A stretch of 64,000 nucleotides of DNA from Tahibacter sp042701255 (GCF_042701255.1 NZ_CP170554.1:1612001-1676000), one strand, 5' to 3'. Positions 36,862 to 45,784 are shown, numbered from the stretch's first letter. Notes: generated by a model from the sequence alone, not told the origin. A program made the numbers and translations.

Positions 36862-37131
36862 GGCGCCGCGATCGCCGCGCGGCAGCCGGCGATTTCGTGC
36901 CGGACAGCGCCTCAGATCATGAGCAATCGGTGATGGTGCGGCGTGATCGACGATGCGCGGTGATCGTTCGCATCCACCGGTTCGCACTGCCGAGCGACGA
37001 CGTAGTCGATGGTATCGCTGCGCTGCCGATGAGGTGCATCGGCGTGCGCAGGCACCGGACAGTGCCGCAAAGCGGCGATGCAATCACTGATGCCGCAACG
37101 CAGCCGGTGCGTGATCAGCGTGTCCTGGTAC
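36862..37131. other. Intergenic interval, nothing recognised
   Basis: Between the convergent acetyltransferase and DUF6916-type genes there is no supported frame. It is rich in GATC/CGATG-like words but has no clear repeat. Confidence 0.35.
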
Positions 37132-37156
37132 CGCCGGCCGCCACGGACGGCCGGCG
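37132..37156 (-). terminator. Terminator-like hairpin after the DUF6916-type gene
   Basis: A 9-bp GC stem (CGCCGGCCG / CGGCCGGCG) with a 7-nt loop lies 8 bp past the stop on the minus strand. No T-run follows. Confidence 0.45.
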
Positions 37157-37164
37157 CGTTCGGC

Positions 37165-37458
37165 TCAGTTGAACGTGATCTCGTAGCACATGCCCTGGCC
37201 GTCGGGGCCTATCGGCACGAAGAACAGATCCATTGCGCCCAGGGTCGGATGATCGAGCTGGTAGATGCCCTGGCTGATCGCGCGCGTCGCGCCGTTGTGG
37301 CGCACGATCACGAAGAACGGCGGCTGCGCGCGCGGGCTCGGATTGGCCAGGGGCTGCGCCTGTGCGACTTCGACGTCGATGTAGTGTTCGCTGCCGGACA
37401 CGCGCACATTCTGGCCGACGATGGCCGCGAACGCTTCGAGCGGAATCTCGTTGAGCAT
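37165..37458 (-). CDS. DUF6916-type small protein
   Basis: 97 aa. The sequence (FAAIVGQNVRVSG, YIDVEVAQAQPL, FFVIVRHNG, QGIYQLDHPTLGAMDLFFVP) fits small beta-barrel proteins found beside MdpB-type tail-collar genes and annotated DUF6916. There is no signal peptide. It faces the acetyltransferase gene. The 17 nt before its ATG are identical to those before tail-collar copy 1, which links it to that operon despite the opposite strand. The family name is from memory; function is unknown. Confidence 0.75.
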   Translation of the reverse strand: MLNEIPLEAFAAIVGQNVRVSGSEHYIDVEVAQAQPLANPSPRAQPPFFVIVRHNGATRAISQGIYQLDHPTLGAMDLFFVPIGPDGQGMCYEITFN

Positions 37459-37612
37459 GACGCCTCCCCTGATGGAAGCGGCAGCGTAGTCGGCGCGCCA
37501 GCCCTACTGCAAGCGCGGGCGGATCGCGGCGTCAGCGCCGGACGTGCGAGCCTGCGGCCTGCGCCGAAGGCTCGCGATCCGACAAAATCCAGAATTCCAT
37601 TCCGCACGCGAA

Positions 37613-37638
37613 GCCCGGGCGACAGGCGTCGCCCGGGC
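37613..37638 (-). terminator. Terminator-like hairpin after the metalloprotease gene
   Basis: A perfect 11-bp stem (GCCCGGGCGAC / GTCGCCCGGGC) with an AGGC loop lies 7 bp past the stop on the minus strand. No T-run. Confidence 0.5.
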
Positions 37639-37645
37639 CGGTCCG

Positions 37646-38887
37646 TCAGCGGAACGCGCCGACCGTCGCGCGCGTGTTGTTGAGCACGCGGGCGTTGTCG
37701 TTGCGGTTGGTCGTGCCCATGGCGCGGCCGCCATAGGTCTTGCTCGGATTCGACCAGTAGTTGATGCGCGTGCAGGTCACGCTCGAACAGGCATAGGCCA
37801 TGATCGTGCGCCAGCCGCCGGCCGTGGACTGGAAGCCGTGGCCGTAGGCGTACGGCGTATTGGTCGGATCGTTGGCCGGATCGTGGCGCGCCGACTGCAG
37901 ATGGCCGATCTCGTGAGCGAACGAGTAGTAGCCCGTCGCGCAGTCCCAGTAGACCTCGGCGAAGGCCGTGCTCGCGCTAGCGCCGATCGCGGAAGCCAGA
38001 CCGCAGTACGCCGTGTTGTTGACGATCAGCACGGCGACGTCGGCGGTCACGCTGTTGCGCTGGGTATGGATCGCGTCCATGTAGCCGTCGGCCGTGCCGC
38101 GGTAGCGCGCGAGATCGGTGTCGAAGTTGCCGGTCTCGGTGTACGTGACCTGCGACTTGGCCGCGAGCTGCATCGTGATCTGCACGCCGCTGTTGACGTA
38201 GCCCTGGTTGGACTCGGCCACGGCCAGGTTGATCAGGCCGTTGATGTCGCCGGAGACGCTGGCGACCTTCTGCGTGTAGTTCACGAGCACGCGGATCACG
38301 GTGTTCGCGGCGACGGCCTTGCTGCCGGCCGGCAGCGGTGCGGCCTGGTCGAACAGCTTGCGATAGTCGCCCGGCGGATGATCCAGCGGCATCGCGTTCT
38401 CGTCGACTTCGACGACGACGTGGCGCGCGTCGTGCAGCGGACGGATCTTGAACAGCTGACCGCTGACGCGGACATTGCCGGTGACCTTGTCGCCGTTGCG
38501 CACGAGGATGACCGAGTTCAATGCGTCCTCGGCGATCTCGTTCGGACCCATCTCGCGCTTGGTCGCCGTCTCGTTGATGCTGCCCTGCCAGACCAGGCTG
38601 CCGTCTTCGGTGAAATAGCTGTTGCCTTGCTGCGCGGTCAGCCTGACCGGGCCGCCGATGTCCAGATCCAAGGTCAAAGTCTTGGTATCGGCCTGCAGGG
38701 CCGCGGCATCGATCAGCACCACGTCGATCTTCGCCGAGGACGGCTCGGCGGCCAGCGCATCGAACGCGGCGTCGCCTCGCACGACGCCGTAGACCGCCGG
38801 CACCGGCGTGATCAACGACGATGCTGCCGCGAAACCCGACGCCAGCAGACCTGCTCCTGCCACACTCCAGAGTAAAAACCGTTTCAT
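37646..38887 (-). CDS. Secreted zinc metalloprotease (metzincin)
   Basis: 413 aa. The ATG follows GGGGAGA and starts a signal peptide (cleaved near AAA-SS, about residue 22). A pro-region of about 180 residues precedes the catalytic domain. The catalytic site is HEIGHLQSARHD, the metzincin HEXXHXXXXXH form, with the Met-turn in TIMAYAC. The overall layout is like reprolysin (M12B)-type bacterial proteases. Asp in the last site position (HD) is usual. It would degrade protein outside the cell. Its upstream neighbour is metF, 215 bp away, probably separate. Confidence 0.9.
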   Translation of the reverse strand: MKRFLLWSVAGAGLLASGFAAASSLITPVPAVYGVVRGDAAFDALAAEPSSAKIDVVLIDAAALQADTKTLTLDLDIGGPVRLTAQQGNSYFTEDGSLVWQGSINETATKREMGPNEIAEDALNSVILVRNGDKVTGNVRVSGQLFKIRPLHDARHVVVEVDENAMPLDHPPGDYRKLFDQAAPLPAGSKAVAANTVIRVLVNYTQKVASVSGDINGLINLAVAESNQGYVNSGVQITMQLAAKSQVTYTETGNFDTDLARYRGTADGYMDAIHTQRNSVTADVAVLIVNNTAYCGLASAIGASASTAFAEVYWDCATGYYSFAHEIGHLQSARHDPANDPTNTPYAYGHGFQSTAGGWRTIMAYACSSVTCTRINYWSNPSKTYGGRAMGTTNRNDNARVLNNTRATVGAFR

Positions 38888-39102
38888 TCCGCATCTCCCC
38901 ACGACGAGCGCGCGAAGCGAATCCGGCGCAGTAAGGAGTCGCGCGCCTATCGGGTGACGGAAGCAGCCGGATTCCCCCAACCCCCTCGGACGCTGCCGCG
39001 CAGGCGCGGCGGCGAATAAGGTTGCGGAGCCTCCCCAGGACACCGCCGAACTGGATTCCAGGCTACTCGGGAAACGCGCCCGTTTCGGCTCAAGCGGACG
39101 GG

Positions 39103-39957
39103 TCAGCCCTGCAGGCGTTCGACGACGGTCGTCGTCGCGCGGGCGCGGTTCAATGTATAGAAATGCAGCGCCGGCGCGCCGCCGTCGACGAGGCGGCGGC
39201 ACAGCGCCGTGACGACGTCGGCGCCGAACTCGCGTATGGCGTCGTGATCGTCGCCGAAGGACTGCAGCCGGCGCGCGACCCAGCGCGGGATTTCCGCGCC
39301 GCAGAGTTCGGAAAAACGGCGCAATTGGGAATAGTTCGTGATCGGCATGATGCCCGGCACGATGGGTACCGTGACACCGAGCCGGCGCGCGTCGTCGACG
39401 AAGCGGAAATACGCATCGGCGTTGTAGAAATACTGCGTGATCACGCCGTTCGCGCCGGCCTCGACCTTGCGCTTGAAATGCTGCAGGTCGGCCTGGGCAT
39501 CGTCGGACTGCGGATGGATTTCCGGATAGCCGGCCACTTCGACGTGGAAGAAATCGCCGGTCTCATCGCGGATGAAGGCGACCAGGTCGCTGGCATAGCG
39601 GAAGTCGCCGTAGCTGGCCATGCCCGACGGCAGGTCGCCGCGCAGCGCGACGATGCGCCGGCAGCCCTTGCTGCGATAGAGCTGCAGCAGACTGCGGATT
39701 TCCGCGCGCGTGCCGCCCATGCAGGACAGATGCGGCGCGGCGTCCAGGCCGTGCTGCTCGCGCAGATGGCAGACCGTGTCGGGGGTATAGCTCAGAGTCG
39801 ATCCGCCGGCGCCGAAGGTCACCGACACGTATTCGGGGTTCAGCGCCTTGAGCGACGGCAGCGCCTTCTCCAGGGTCTCGCGCTGCTCGTCCGTCTTGGG
39901 CGGGAAGAACTCCAGCGAAACCGGAATCGGCAGACGGGACGGGGCGGTCGCGGGCAT
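39103..39957 (-). CDS. metF: Methylenetetrahydrofolate reductase
   Basis: 284 aa, normal for bacterial MetF. It reduces 5,10-methylene-THF to 5-methyl-THF with FAD and NADH, supplying the methyl group for methionine. Family phrases are SLEFFPPKTDEQ, YVSVTFGAGGSTL, PHLSCMGG, IVALRGDLP, FHVEVAGYPEIHPQ, GVITQYFYNADAYFRFVDD and VPGIMPITNYSQL. The ribosome site is weak. It shares the methionine cycle with ahcY, which lies 4 kb away. Confidence 0.94.
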   Translation of the reverse strand: MPATAPSRLPIPVSLEFFPPKTDEQRETLEKALPSLKALNPEYVSVTFGAGGSTLSYTPDTVCHLREQHGLDAAPHLSCMGGTRAEIRSLLQLYRSKGCRRIVALRGDLPSGMASYGDFRYASDLVAFIRDETGDFFHVEVAGYPEIHPQSDDAQADLQHFKRKVEAGANGVITQYFYNADAYFRFVDDARRLGVTVPIVPGIMPITNYSQLRRFSELCGAEIPRWVARRLQSFGDDHDAIREFGADVVTALCRRLVDGGAPALHFYTLNRARATTTVVERLQG

Positions 39958-40152
39958 TGCGGGAGTCCTGGACGGAAGTGGCAGATGGATGGCACGCGGC
40001 CCGGGACGGGCGCGCGGACGCGCAATATATCTCGACTTCCGGATACAGAGATAGATGGCCGGCTGCCGTTGGCCTGGATAGACGAAGCCGAGGCCGGACG
40101 ATCCCGCCCGGGCCAGATGACGCGAAGGCGCCAGAGGGCGGTGCGCAAAGCG

Positions 40153-40580
40153 ATCGGGACACCCAAAAATCCGCCGGAAGGATCGGGAGGTCGAAACCGG
40201 ATCGGGAAACCGGATCGGGGCACCCACTATCCGCAGATGCTGAGTCAGCACCCGGATCAGGACGTCCATTATCTGCAGGTGCGGGGTCCGGGCGCCCACC
40301 ATCCCGGTCGATGCGACGTTGGCTGCCGTGGATCAAGCCTTGCAGGCCCACGGCGCGGGTCAGGCCGCCCGCACGGCCTCGATGAAGGCCGGATCAGGAC
40401 ACCCACAAATCCGCCGAGGCGGATCGGGGCGGATCAGGACACCCACAAATCCGCCGAGGCGGATCGGGGCGTAACAGATCAGGACACCCACCATCCGGAC
40501 CGGCATCAGCCTGGGACAGCCAGTCATCCGCGGCCGATGAGCTCGGTGGAATTCAGATCAGGACACCCATGAGCCGCAGT
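40153..40580. repeat. Cluster of REP-like palindromic repeats
   Basis: Copies of a GATCRGGRCACCCA word recur at about 40153, 40213, 40392, 40432, 40477 and 40556, often followed by the palindrome ATCCGCC-GA-GGCGGAT. Two copies form an exact 40-bp tandem duplication (40391-40430 and 40431-40470). The mixed spacing and small palindromes resemble REP/BIME elements mobilised by RAYT transposases; no transposase is in the window. It fills the space between metF and trpF. Confidence 0.7.
40360..40391 (-). pseudogene. Duplicated trpF 3' end inside the repeat cluster
   Basis: Read on the minus strand this encodes PAFIEAVRAA-stop, nearly the C-terminus of the adjacent trpF (AFIEAARAA-stop); 27 of 33 nt match. 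It is bounded upstream by a repeat copy. It is best explained as a remnant of a trpF tail duplicated or exchanged through the repeats. Confidence 0.5.
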
Positions 40581-40584
40581 CCCC

Positions 40585-41241
40585 TCAAGCCGCCCGTGCC
40601 GCCTCGATGAACGCCGCAAGCCGTTCCGCATCGAGGTGGCCGTCGCGGCGCACGCCGTTGCAGAGGTCCAGGCCGAACGGATTCACCGTGCGCACGGCCT
40701 CGGCGACGTTGTCCGGGCGCAGGCCGCCGGCGAGGAACACGGGTTTGCCGCAGCGCTCGACGATGGCGCGGCTCAGGCTCCAGTCGTGCACGCGGCCGGT
40801 GCCGCCGAGCTCCTTGACCGCGAGCGAGGGATTGCCCGAATCCAGCAGCAGTGCGTCGACTTCGGGCGCGATGGCGACGGCTTCCTCGACCGACGCCGCG
40901 TCGACGACGTGGATGACCTGGACCAGCGCGATACCGGGCAAGGCCGCGCGCAGCCGCGCATGGGTGCCGGGCGGCACCGCGTCGACGAGCTGCACGGTGT
41001 TGCAGCGGCAGCGCCGCTGCTGCTCGATGATCGCGTCGGCGTCGGTCAGCGAGGTCAGCAGGAAGGTCGCGATCGGCGGCGGCACGCTCGCGGCGATCGC
41101 CGCGATGGTCGTTTCCTCGATGACGCCAGGGCCGCTGGGCATGGCCGAGACCAGTCCCAGCGCATCTACGCCCAGACCGATGGCGAGCGCCGCTTCGGCG
41201 GCGTCGCGGATGCAGCAGATCTTGATGCGCGGCTGAGGCAT
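40585..41241 (-). CDS. trpF: Phosphoribosylanthranilate isomerase-like protein
   Basis: 218 aa (beta-alpha)8 barrel. TrpF turns phosphoribosylanthranilate into CdRP in tryptophan synthesis. Catalytic Cys is kept in RIKICC (usual KICG) and the catalytic Asp in ALLLDSG; the phosphate loops VFLAGGLRPDNV and PFGLDLCNGV are present. The early loop reads ALGLVSAMPSGPGVI instead of the usual GF-F-SPR pattern, so this belongs to a divergent TrpF branch and may not be the main tryptophan enzyme. No other trp genes are nearby. It is divergent from the diguanylate cyclase gene. Confidence 0.82.
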   Translation of the reverse strand: MPQPRIKICCIRDAAEAALAIGLGVDALGLVSAMPSGPGVIEETTIAAIAASVPPPIATFLLTSLTDADAIIEQQRRCRCNTVQLVDAVPPGTHARLRAALPGIALVQVIHVVDAASVEEAVAIAPEVDALLLDSGNPSLAVKELGGTGRVHDWSLSRAIVERCGKPVFLAGGLRPDNVAEAVRTVNPFGLDLCNGVRRDGHLDAERLAAFIEAARAA

Positions 41242-41349
41242 GGCGGCTTTGCGGCAACGAAGGGGCGCGTAGCATGCCGGGCGTGCGGGCCGCTTCCAAG
41301 CGCGGATCGTTGACACTTCGTTGCGTCGGCGCTGCGGCACAATGCGCCC

Positions 41350-42468
41350 ATGTCGAGCACGACCGCCGAAGGCGTTTCCAGCGACGCGCAGTTCCGCCGC
41401 CGGCGCGAGCTGACCGAAACCGCGGCGCGCGGCGTTCTCGGCGGCGGCTTCTACGTGCTGGGCTGGCTCGTCGTCGCCTGGAGCGCCGACCTGCACCACA
41501 GCCGGCCGTTGCTCGCCGCCGTGCTGACCGTCGTATTCGTTCTGCTGGCCGCACTGCGCGTCGTGCTCGCGCGCCACAGCAGCGGAAACGCCGAGCCGAT
41601 CGGGCCGCTGCTGTCGGCCTGGTGGTCGCTGCTGCTGATCACCGCGGCGCTCTGGGGCGCGCTGACCGTCTGGGTGCTGGTCGATGTCCGCCTGCAGCCC
41701 GCGCGTCTCGTCGCACTGATCTGCACCGTGGCCTACGCGACCGCGTTCGCGCACACCTTCGCGATGCGCTGGCACGGCGCGCTGTCCGCGATCGCGCTGC
41801 TGTTCCTGCCCAGCGTCGTGCTGGCCTGGTTCGTCGCCGATTTCGGCGGCGTCGCATTCGCGCTGAGCGTGTTCCTGCTTTATCTGCTGTCGGCCTTGCG
41901 CCTGAGCCGGCAGCAATACGAACGCCAGCTGCTGCTGGAACTCGCGCTGCTGCATCAGCGCGATCTCTACGAGAAGCAGAGCCGCACCGACGCGCTGACC
42001 GGCCTGGACAACCGGCGCGAGTTCGCCTTCAACCTCGAGCGCGCGCTGGCCGCGGAGACGCCGCTGTCGCTGCTGCTGATCGACATCGACCACTTCAAGC
42101 ACATCAACGACCGCTACGGCCATGCCGCCGGCGACGCCGTGCTGATCGCCTTCGCCGACCAGCTGCGTGCGCAGTTCGAGGGCGACGGCGCGCGCCTCGC
42201 GCGCATCGGCGGCGAAGAATTCGCCGTGATTCTCGCCGGCGCCGACGAAGACGCCGCGGCCGCCGCCGCGCTGGCCCTGTGCCAGCGCCTGGCCCGCGCG
42301 CCGCTGGCGCCGAACGCCGAACGCGGCGTCGTGACGGTCAGCATCGGCGTCGGTGAATGGCTGGCTTCGCGCCGCCAGCGCGGCAGCGACTTCCTCGCCG
42401 CCGTCGACCGCTCGCTGTATCGCGCGAAGGCCGAAGGCCGCAACCGGGTCTGTCGCGTCGAACGCTGA
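41350..42468 (+). CDS. Membrane diguanylate cyclase
   Basis: 372 aa. About six transmembrane helices (residues 25-190) form an MASE-like sensor region, then a short coiled coil, then a GGDEF domain from about residue 215 (DALTGLDNRREFAF...LIDIDHFKHINDRYGH...). The active site is GGEEF (287-291), expected to make cyclic di-GMP from two GTP. No inhibitory RXXD I-site lies at the usual distance upstream (Ala replaces Asp). Control of adhesion or biofilm genes nearby is plausible but not shown. Confidence 0.92.
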   Translation: MSSTTAEGVSSDAQFRRRRELTETAARGVLGGGFYVLGWLVVAWSADLHHSRPLLAAVLTVVFVLLAALRVVLARHSSGNAEPIGPLLSAWWSLLLITAALWGALTVWVLVDVRLQPARLVALICTVAYATAFAHTFAMRWHGALSAIALLFLPSVVLAWFVADFGGVAFALSVFLLYLLSALRLSRQQYERQLLLELALLHQRDLYEKQSRTDALTGLDNRREFAFNLERALAAETPLSLLLIDIDHFKHINDRYGHAAGDAVLIAFADQLRAQFEGDGARLARIGGEEFAVILAGADEDAAAAAALALCQRLARAPLAPNAERGVVTVSIGVGEWLASRRQRGSDFLAAVDRSLYRAKAEGRNRVCRVER

Positions 42469-42805
42469 GCGGCGCGGCCCGCGCCGGCGTCTTCCGTATC
42501 GTCCGTCCTGTGTCTTCGCAAGCGGCGATGTTGCCGCCGTGCGCGCGAGCGGCATCTCACGGGTCGCCGGTTCACGCCCGCGCCCGGTCGGTTCGAAAAC
42601 TTCAGAAATCCTTGAAACGCGGATCAAGCCTGTCCGGCAGCCGCTGGCTGTAATGCGCGCGCGGCTGTGCCGTCCGGCCGTTCTGGCCGGACCGCCGCGC
42701 GGCGCAGGCCATCGCCCGGCATCGGAGCGGCGGCGCGCCGCAGGACGGCGCGGGCTCGTGCAGCCCGCGCCATCTCCGGTTTTCATCGACAAGGATTTCC
42801 GTTCT
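42469..42805. other. Intergenic interval, nothing recognised
   Basis: It contains a small GGCGCGG-CCC-GCGCC-type stem right after the cyclase stop and the AAGGA ribosome site of the next gene. No supported frame was found. Confidence 0.35.
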
Positions 42806-44251
42806 ATGTCCGTTTTCCGCTCACTGCTCGGTGTCGCGCTGGCCCTGAGCTGCGCCGGCGCACAGGCCGCCGATTTCACCGTCACCCGGTTCGACGACAG
42901 CAACCCGCCGCAGCCGGGCATGCTGCGTGCGGCCGTGGCGGCGGCCAATGCCGCACCCGGCGCCGATCGCATCGTCATTCCGGCCGGTGCGACGGTCACC
43001 TTGAGTGCCGGCGAGATTCCGATTTCCGACGCCGTCGAGATCCAGGGCGGCTCCGGCATGGCCGCGATCGGGATCAGCCCGGGGCAGACCTCGCGCATGT
43101 TCGGCATCGTCGGCGACATCAACCATCCGTCCGCCGTGAACGTGGTCCTGCGTGCTCTGACTTTCAGCGGCGGCAACGGCGGCAGCACCGGCGGCGGCGC
43201 GGTGGCGGTGCTCGATTTCGCGAAGCTGCGCGTCGAGAACTGCGTGTTCTTCGGCAATCGCTCCCAGGCGTCGGGCGGCGCGGTGTACGTGTATCAGAGC
43301 CAGCTGACCCTGCTCGACTCGCTGCTGCACGACAACGCGGCGGCCGACGTAGGCGGCGCGCTCGCGGTCGAGGAAAGCCAGGTCTACGTGGAACGCAGCG
43401 TGTTCCAGGTCAATGACGCCGCGTTCGGCGGCGCCGTCGGCGCGATCGGCGTGACCAGCCGCGTCGAGCTGGTCGCCAGCCGCGTCGAGAACAACACGGC
43501 CGCCAACTCCGGCGGCGGCGTGGCGCTGTCGGTACCGGACGTGACCATCACGCAGACCACGCTCAGCGGCAACACGGCGGAATATGCCGGCGGCGGCGTC
43601 TATCTGCTCGGCGTCGCCGACGCCGGGGCATTGCTGGTGCGCAACAGCACGCTGTCGGGCAATTCGGTGCGGCACGAAACGGGGCACGGCTCGGGTCTGG
43701 TGCTGGAGCACGGACGGCTGCAGCTGCGCAACAGCACGGTCGCCTACAACCGCGCGCCGGCCGCCGTCACCAATGGCGACGGCATCGGCGGCGGCGTCTA
43801 TGTCGGCGAAGGCGGGCATACCGTGGAACTGATCAGCACCATCGTCGCGGGCAATACGCGAGGCAAAGGCGTTGCCAGCGAGCTGTCGCGCGGAGTCGGC
43901 ATCGACGGACCGCCCAGCGTGCTGTCGGCGCGGCGCAGCCTCGTGCAGGTCGCGCCGGCGCCCGGTGTGCTCAACGGCACCAATACCGACAATCTGATCG
44001 ACACGGATCCGCTGCTGCAGCCGCTCGCCGGTAACGGCGGCCCGGTGCCGACGCATGCGCTGGGTGTCGGGAGTCCGGCCTGCGAACGCGGCGAAGACAC
44101 GACCGGCCTGTCCTACGACGAACGCGGCGCGCCGTTCGCGCGCCGCTACGGCGAAGTCGACATCGGTGCTTTCGAGTACCGCGCCGACACGATCTTCTAC
44201 GGCGACTTCGAGCTGCACCCGCAAGGCAACTACGGCTGCTGGCGGCGTTGA
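42806..44251 (+). CDS. Exported beta-helix protein with choice-of-anchor Q-type C-terminus
   Basis: 481 aa. The ATG has AAGGA 10 nt upstream. After the signal peptide (cleaved near AQA-AD, residue 22) a CSLREA-like start (TVTRFDDSNPPQPGMLRAAV) leads into a right-handed beta-helix of repeated GGGAVAV / GGALAVEES / GGGVALSV rungs. The choice-of-anchor Q region is DPLLQPLAGNGGPVPTHALG followed by GSPACERG. The end has DTIFYGDFE, a motif shared with two other exported proteins here. It is a likely outer-surface or secreted protein. Confidence 0.87.
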   Translation: MSVFRSLLGVALALSCAGAQAADFTVTRFDDSNPPQPGMLRAAVAAANAAPGADRIVIPAGATVTLSAGEIPISDAVEIQGGSGMAAIGISPGQTSRMFGIVGDINHPSAVNVVLRALTFSGGNGGSTGGGAVAVLDFAKLRVENCVFFGNRSQASGGAVYVYQSQLTLLDSLLHDNAAADVGGALAVEESQVYVERSVFQVNDAAFGGAVGAIGVTSRVELVASRVENNTAANSGGGVALSVPDVTITQTTLSGNTAEYAGGGVYLLGVADAGALLVRNSTLSGNSVRHETGHGSGLVLEHGRLQLRNSTVAYNRAPAAVTNGDGIGGGVYVGEGGHTVELISTIVAGNTRGKGVASELSRGVGIDGPPSVLSARRSLVQVAPAPGVLNGTNTDNLIDTDPLLQPLAGNGGPVPTHALGVGSPACERGEDTTGLSYDERGAPFARRYGEVDIGAFEYRADTIFYGDFELHPQGNYGCWRR

Positions 44252-44267
44252 GCCGAACCCGGAAAAG

Positions 44268-44294
44268 CGACGGCCCGCACAGGGCGGGCCGTCG
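44268..44294 (-). terminator. Terminator of ahcY (possibly bidirectional)
   Basis: An 11-bp stem (CGACGGCCCGC / GCGGGCCGTCG) lies between convergent genes. On the minus strand it is followed by CTTTTCC, supporting termination of ahcY; it may also serve the plus-strand gene. Confidence 0.75.
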
Positions 44295-44321
44295 TGAAGC
44301 GCAGGCGAAAGATCCGCCGTA

Positions 44322-45764
44322 TCAGTAGCGGTAGTGCTCGGGCTTGTACGGGCCTTCGACGTCGACGCCGAGGTAGGCGGCCTGCTCGGCCGTCAGCTTG
44401 GTCAGCTTCACGCCGATCTTTTCCAGATGCAGGCGCGCGACTTCCTCGTCGAGCTTCTTCGGCAGGCGGTAGACGGTCTTCTCGTAGACGTCCTTGTTCG
44501 CCCAGAGGTCGATCTGCGCGAGGGTCTGGTTCGAGAACGAGTTCGACATGACGAAGCTCGGATGGCCGGTCGCGCAGCCGAGGTTGACGAGGCGGCCTTC
44601 GGCCAGCAGGAACATCTCGCGGCCAGGCTTGCCGTCAACACCAGGCAGGACATATTTGTCGACCTGCGGCTTGATGTTGATCTTCTTGACGCCCGGCAGC
44701 GTGTTCAGCGCGTCGACCTGGATCTCGTTGTCGAAGTGGCCGATGTTGCAGACGATGGCCTGGTCCTTCATGCGCTGCATGTGCTCGACGGTGATGACGT
44801 CCTTGTTGCCGGTCGTCGTCACGTAGATGTCGGCGATGCCGAGCGAGGATTCCAGAGTATCGACCTGGAAGCCTTCCATCGCGGCCTGCAGCGCGTTGAT
44901 CGGATCGATCTCGGTCACGATCACGCGGCAGCCGTAGGCGCGCAGGCTGTGGGCCGAGCCCTTGCCGACGTCGCCGTAACCGGCAACCACGGCGACCTTG
45001 CCGGCCAGCATCACGTCCATCGCGCGCTTGAGGCCGTCGGCCAGCGATTCGCGGCAGCCGTACAGGTTGTCGAACTTCGACTTGGTGACCGAGTCGTTGA
45101 CGTTGATCGCCGGCACGAGCAGCTTGCCGGCTTCCATCATCTGGTACAGGCGGTGCACGCCGGTCGTGGTCTCTTCGGACACGCCGCGCCATTCCTTGAC
45201 GATCGCGGTCCAGAAGCCGGCCGGACGCTCCTTGGCGACGCGCTTGAGCAGGTTCTTGATGACCTGCTCCTCGTGCGAGGACGAGGCGGTGTCGACCCAG
45301 TCGGAACCCTGTTCGAGCTCATAGCCCTTGTGGATCAGCAGGGTGACGTCGCCGCCGTCGTCGACGACGAGCTCGGGACCCTTGCCGTTCGGATGGATCA
45401 CGCAGTCCAGGGTGCAGTCCCAGTACTCTTCCAGGGACTCGCCCTTCCAGGCGAACACCGGCACGCCGGCGGCGGCGATCGCGGCGGCGGCATGGTCCTG
45501 GGTGGAGAAGATGTTGCAGGAGGCCCAGCGCACCGAGGCGCCGAGGTCGACCAGGGTCTCGATCAGCACCGCGGTCTGGATGGTCATGTGCAGCGAGCCG
45601 GTCACGCGCACGCCCTTGAGCGGCTTGGCGGCGGCGTACTTCTTGCGGATCGACATCAGGCCCGGCATTTCGTGCTCGGCGATCTCGATTTCCTTGCGGC
45701 CCCAGTCGGCCAGGGACATGTCGGCGACTTTATAGTCGTGCTGCGGCTTTACGACGGCATTCAT
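44322..45764 (-). CDS. ahcY: Adenosylhomocysteinase (SAH hydrolase)
   Basis: 480 aa, the long bacterial form. It splits S-adenosylhomocysteine into adenosine and homocysteine using tightly bound NAD, removing the inhibitor of methyltransferases. Landmarks: MPGLMSIRKKY, SLHMTIQTAVLIETL, ASCNIFSTQDHAAAAI, the Lys/Asp active region VNDSVTKSKFDNLYG, the NAD loop VAGYGDVGKGSA, CNIGHFDNEI and the C-terminal KPEHYRY. The bacterial insert around residues 150-190 (TASSSHEEQVIKNLL) is present. The leader carries an SAH riboswitch and a TATAAT -10 box, so it is induced when SAH accumulates. Confidence 0.97.
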   Translation of the reverse strand: MNAVVKPQHDYKVADMSLADWGRKEIEIAEHEMPGLMSIRKKYAAAKPLKGVRVTGSLHMTIQTAVLIETLVDLGASVRWASCNIFSTQDHAAAAIAAAGVPVFAWKGESLEEYWDCTLDCVIHPNGKGPELVVDDGGDVTLLIHKGYELEQGSDWVDTASSSHEEQVIKNLLKRVAKERPAGFWTAIVKEWRGVSEETTTGVHRLYQMMEAGKLLVPAINVNDSVTKSKFDNLYGCRESLADGLKRAMDVMLAGKVAVVAGYGDVGKGSAHSLRAYGCRVIVTEIDPINALQAAMEGFQVDTLESSLGIADIYVTTTGNKDVITVEHMQRMKDQAIVCNIGHFDNEIQVDALNTLPGVKKINIKPQVDKYVLPGVDGKPGREMFLLAEGRLVNLGCATGHPSFVMSNSFSNQTLAQIDLWANKDVYEKTVYRLPKKLDEEVARLHLEKIGVKLTKLTAEQAAYLGVDVEGPYKPEHYRY

Positions 45765-45784
45765 GGTGAGCTCCAGTGCTTTGG

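Noticed and set aside
40391..40470. CRISPR array
   Set aside because: The 40-bp copies are directly adjacent with no spacers, and other copies vary in length and orientation.
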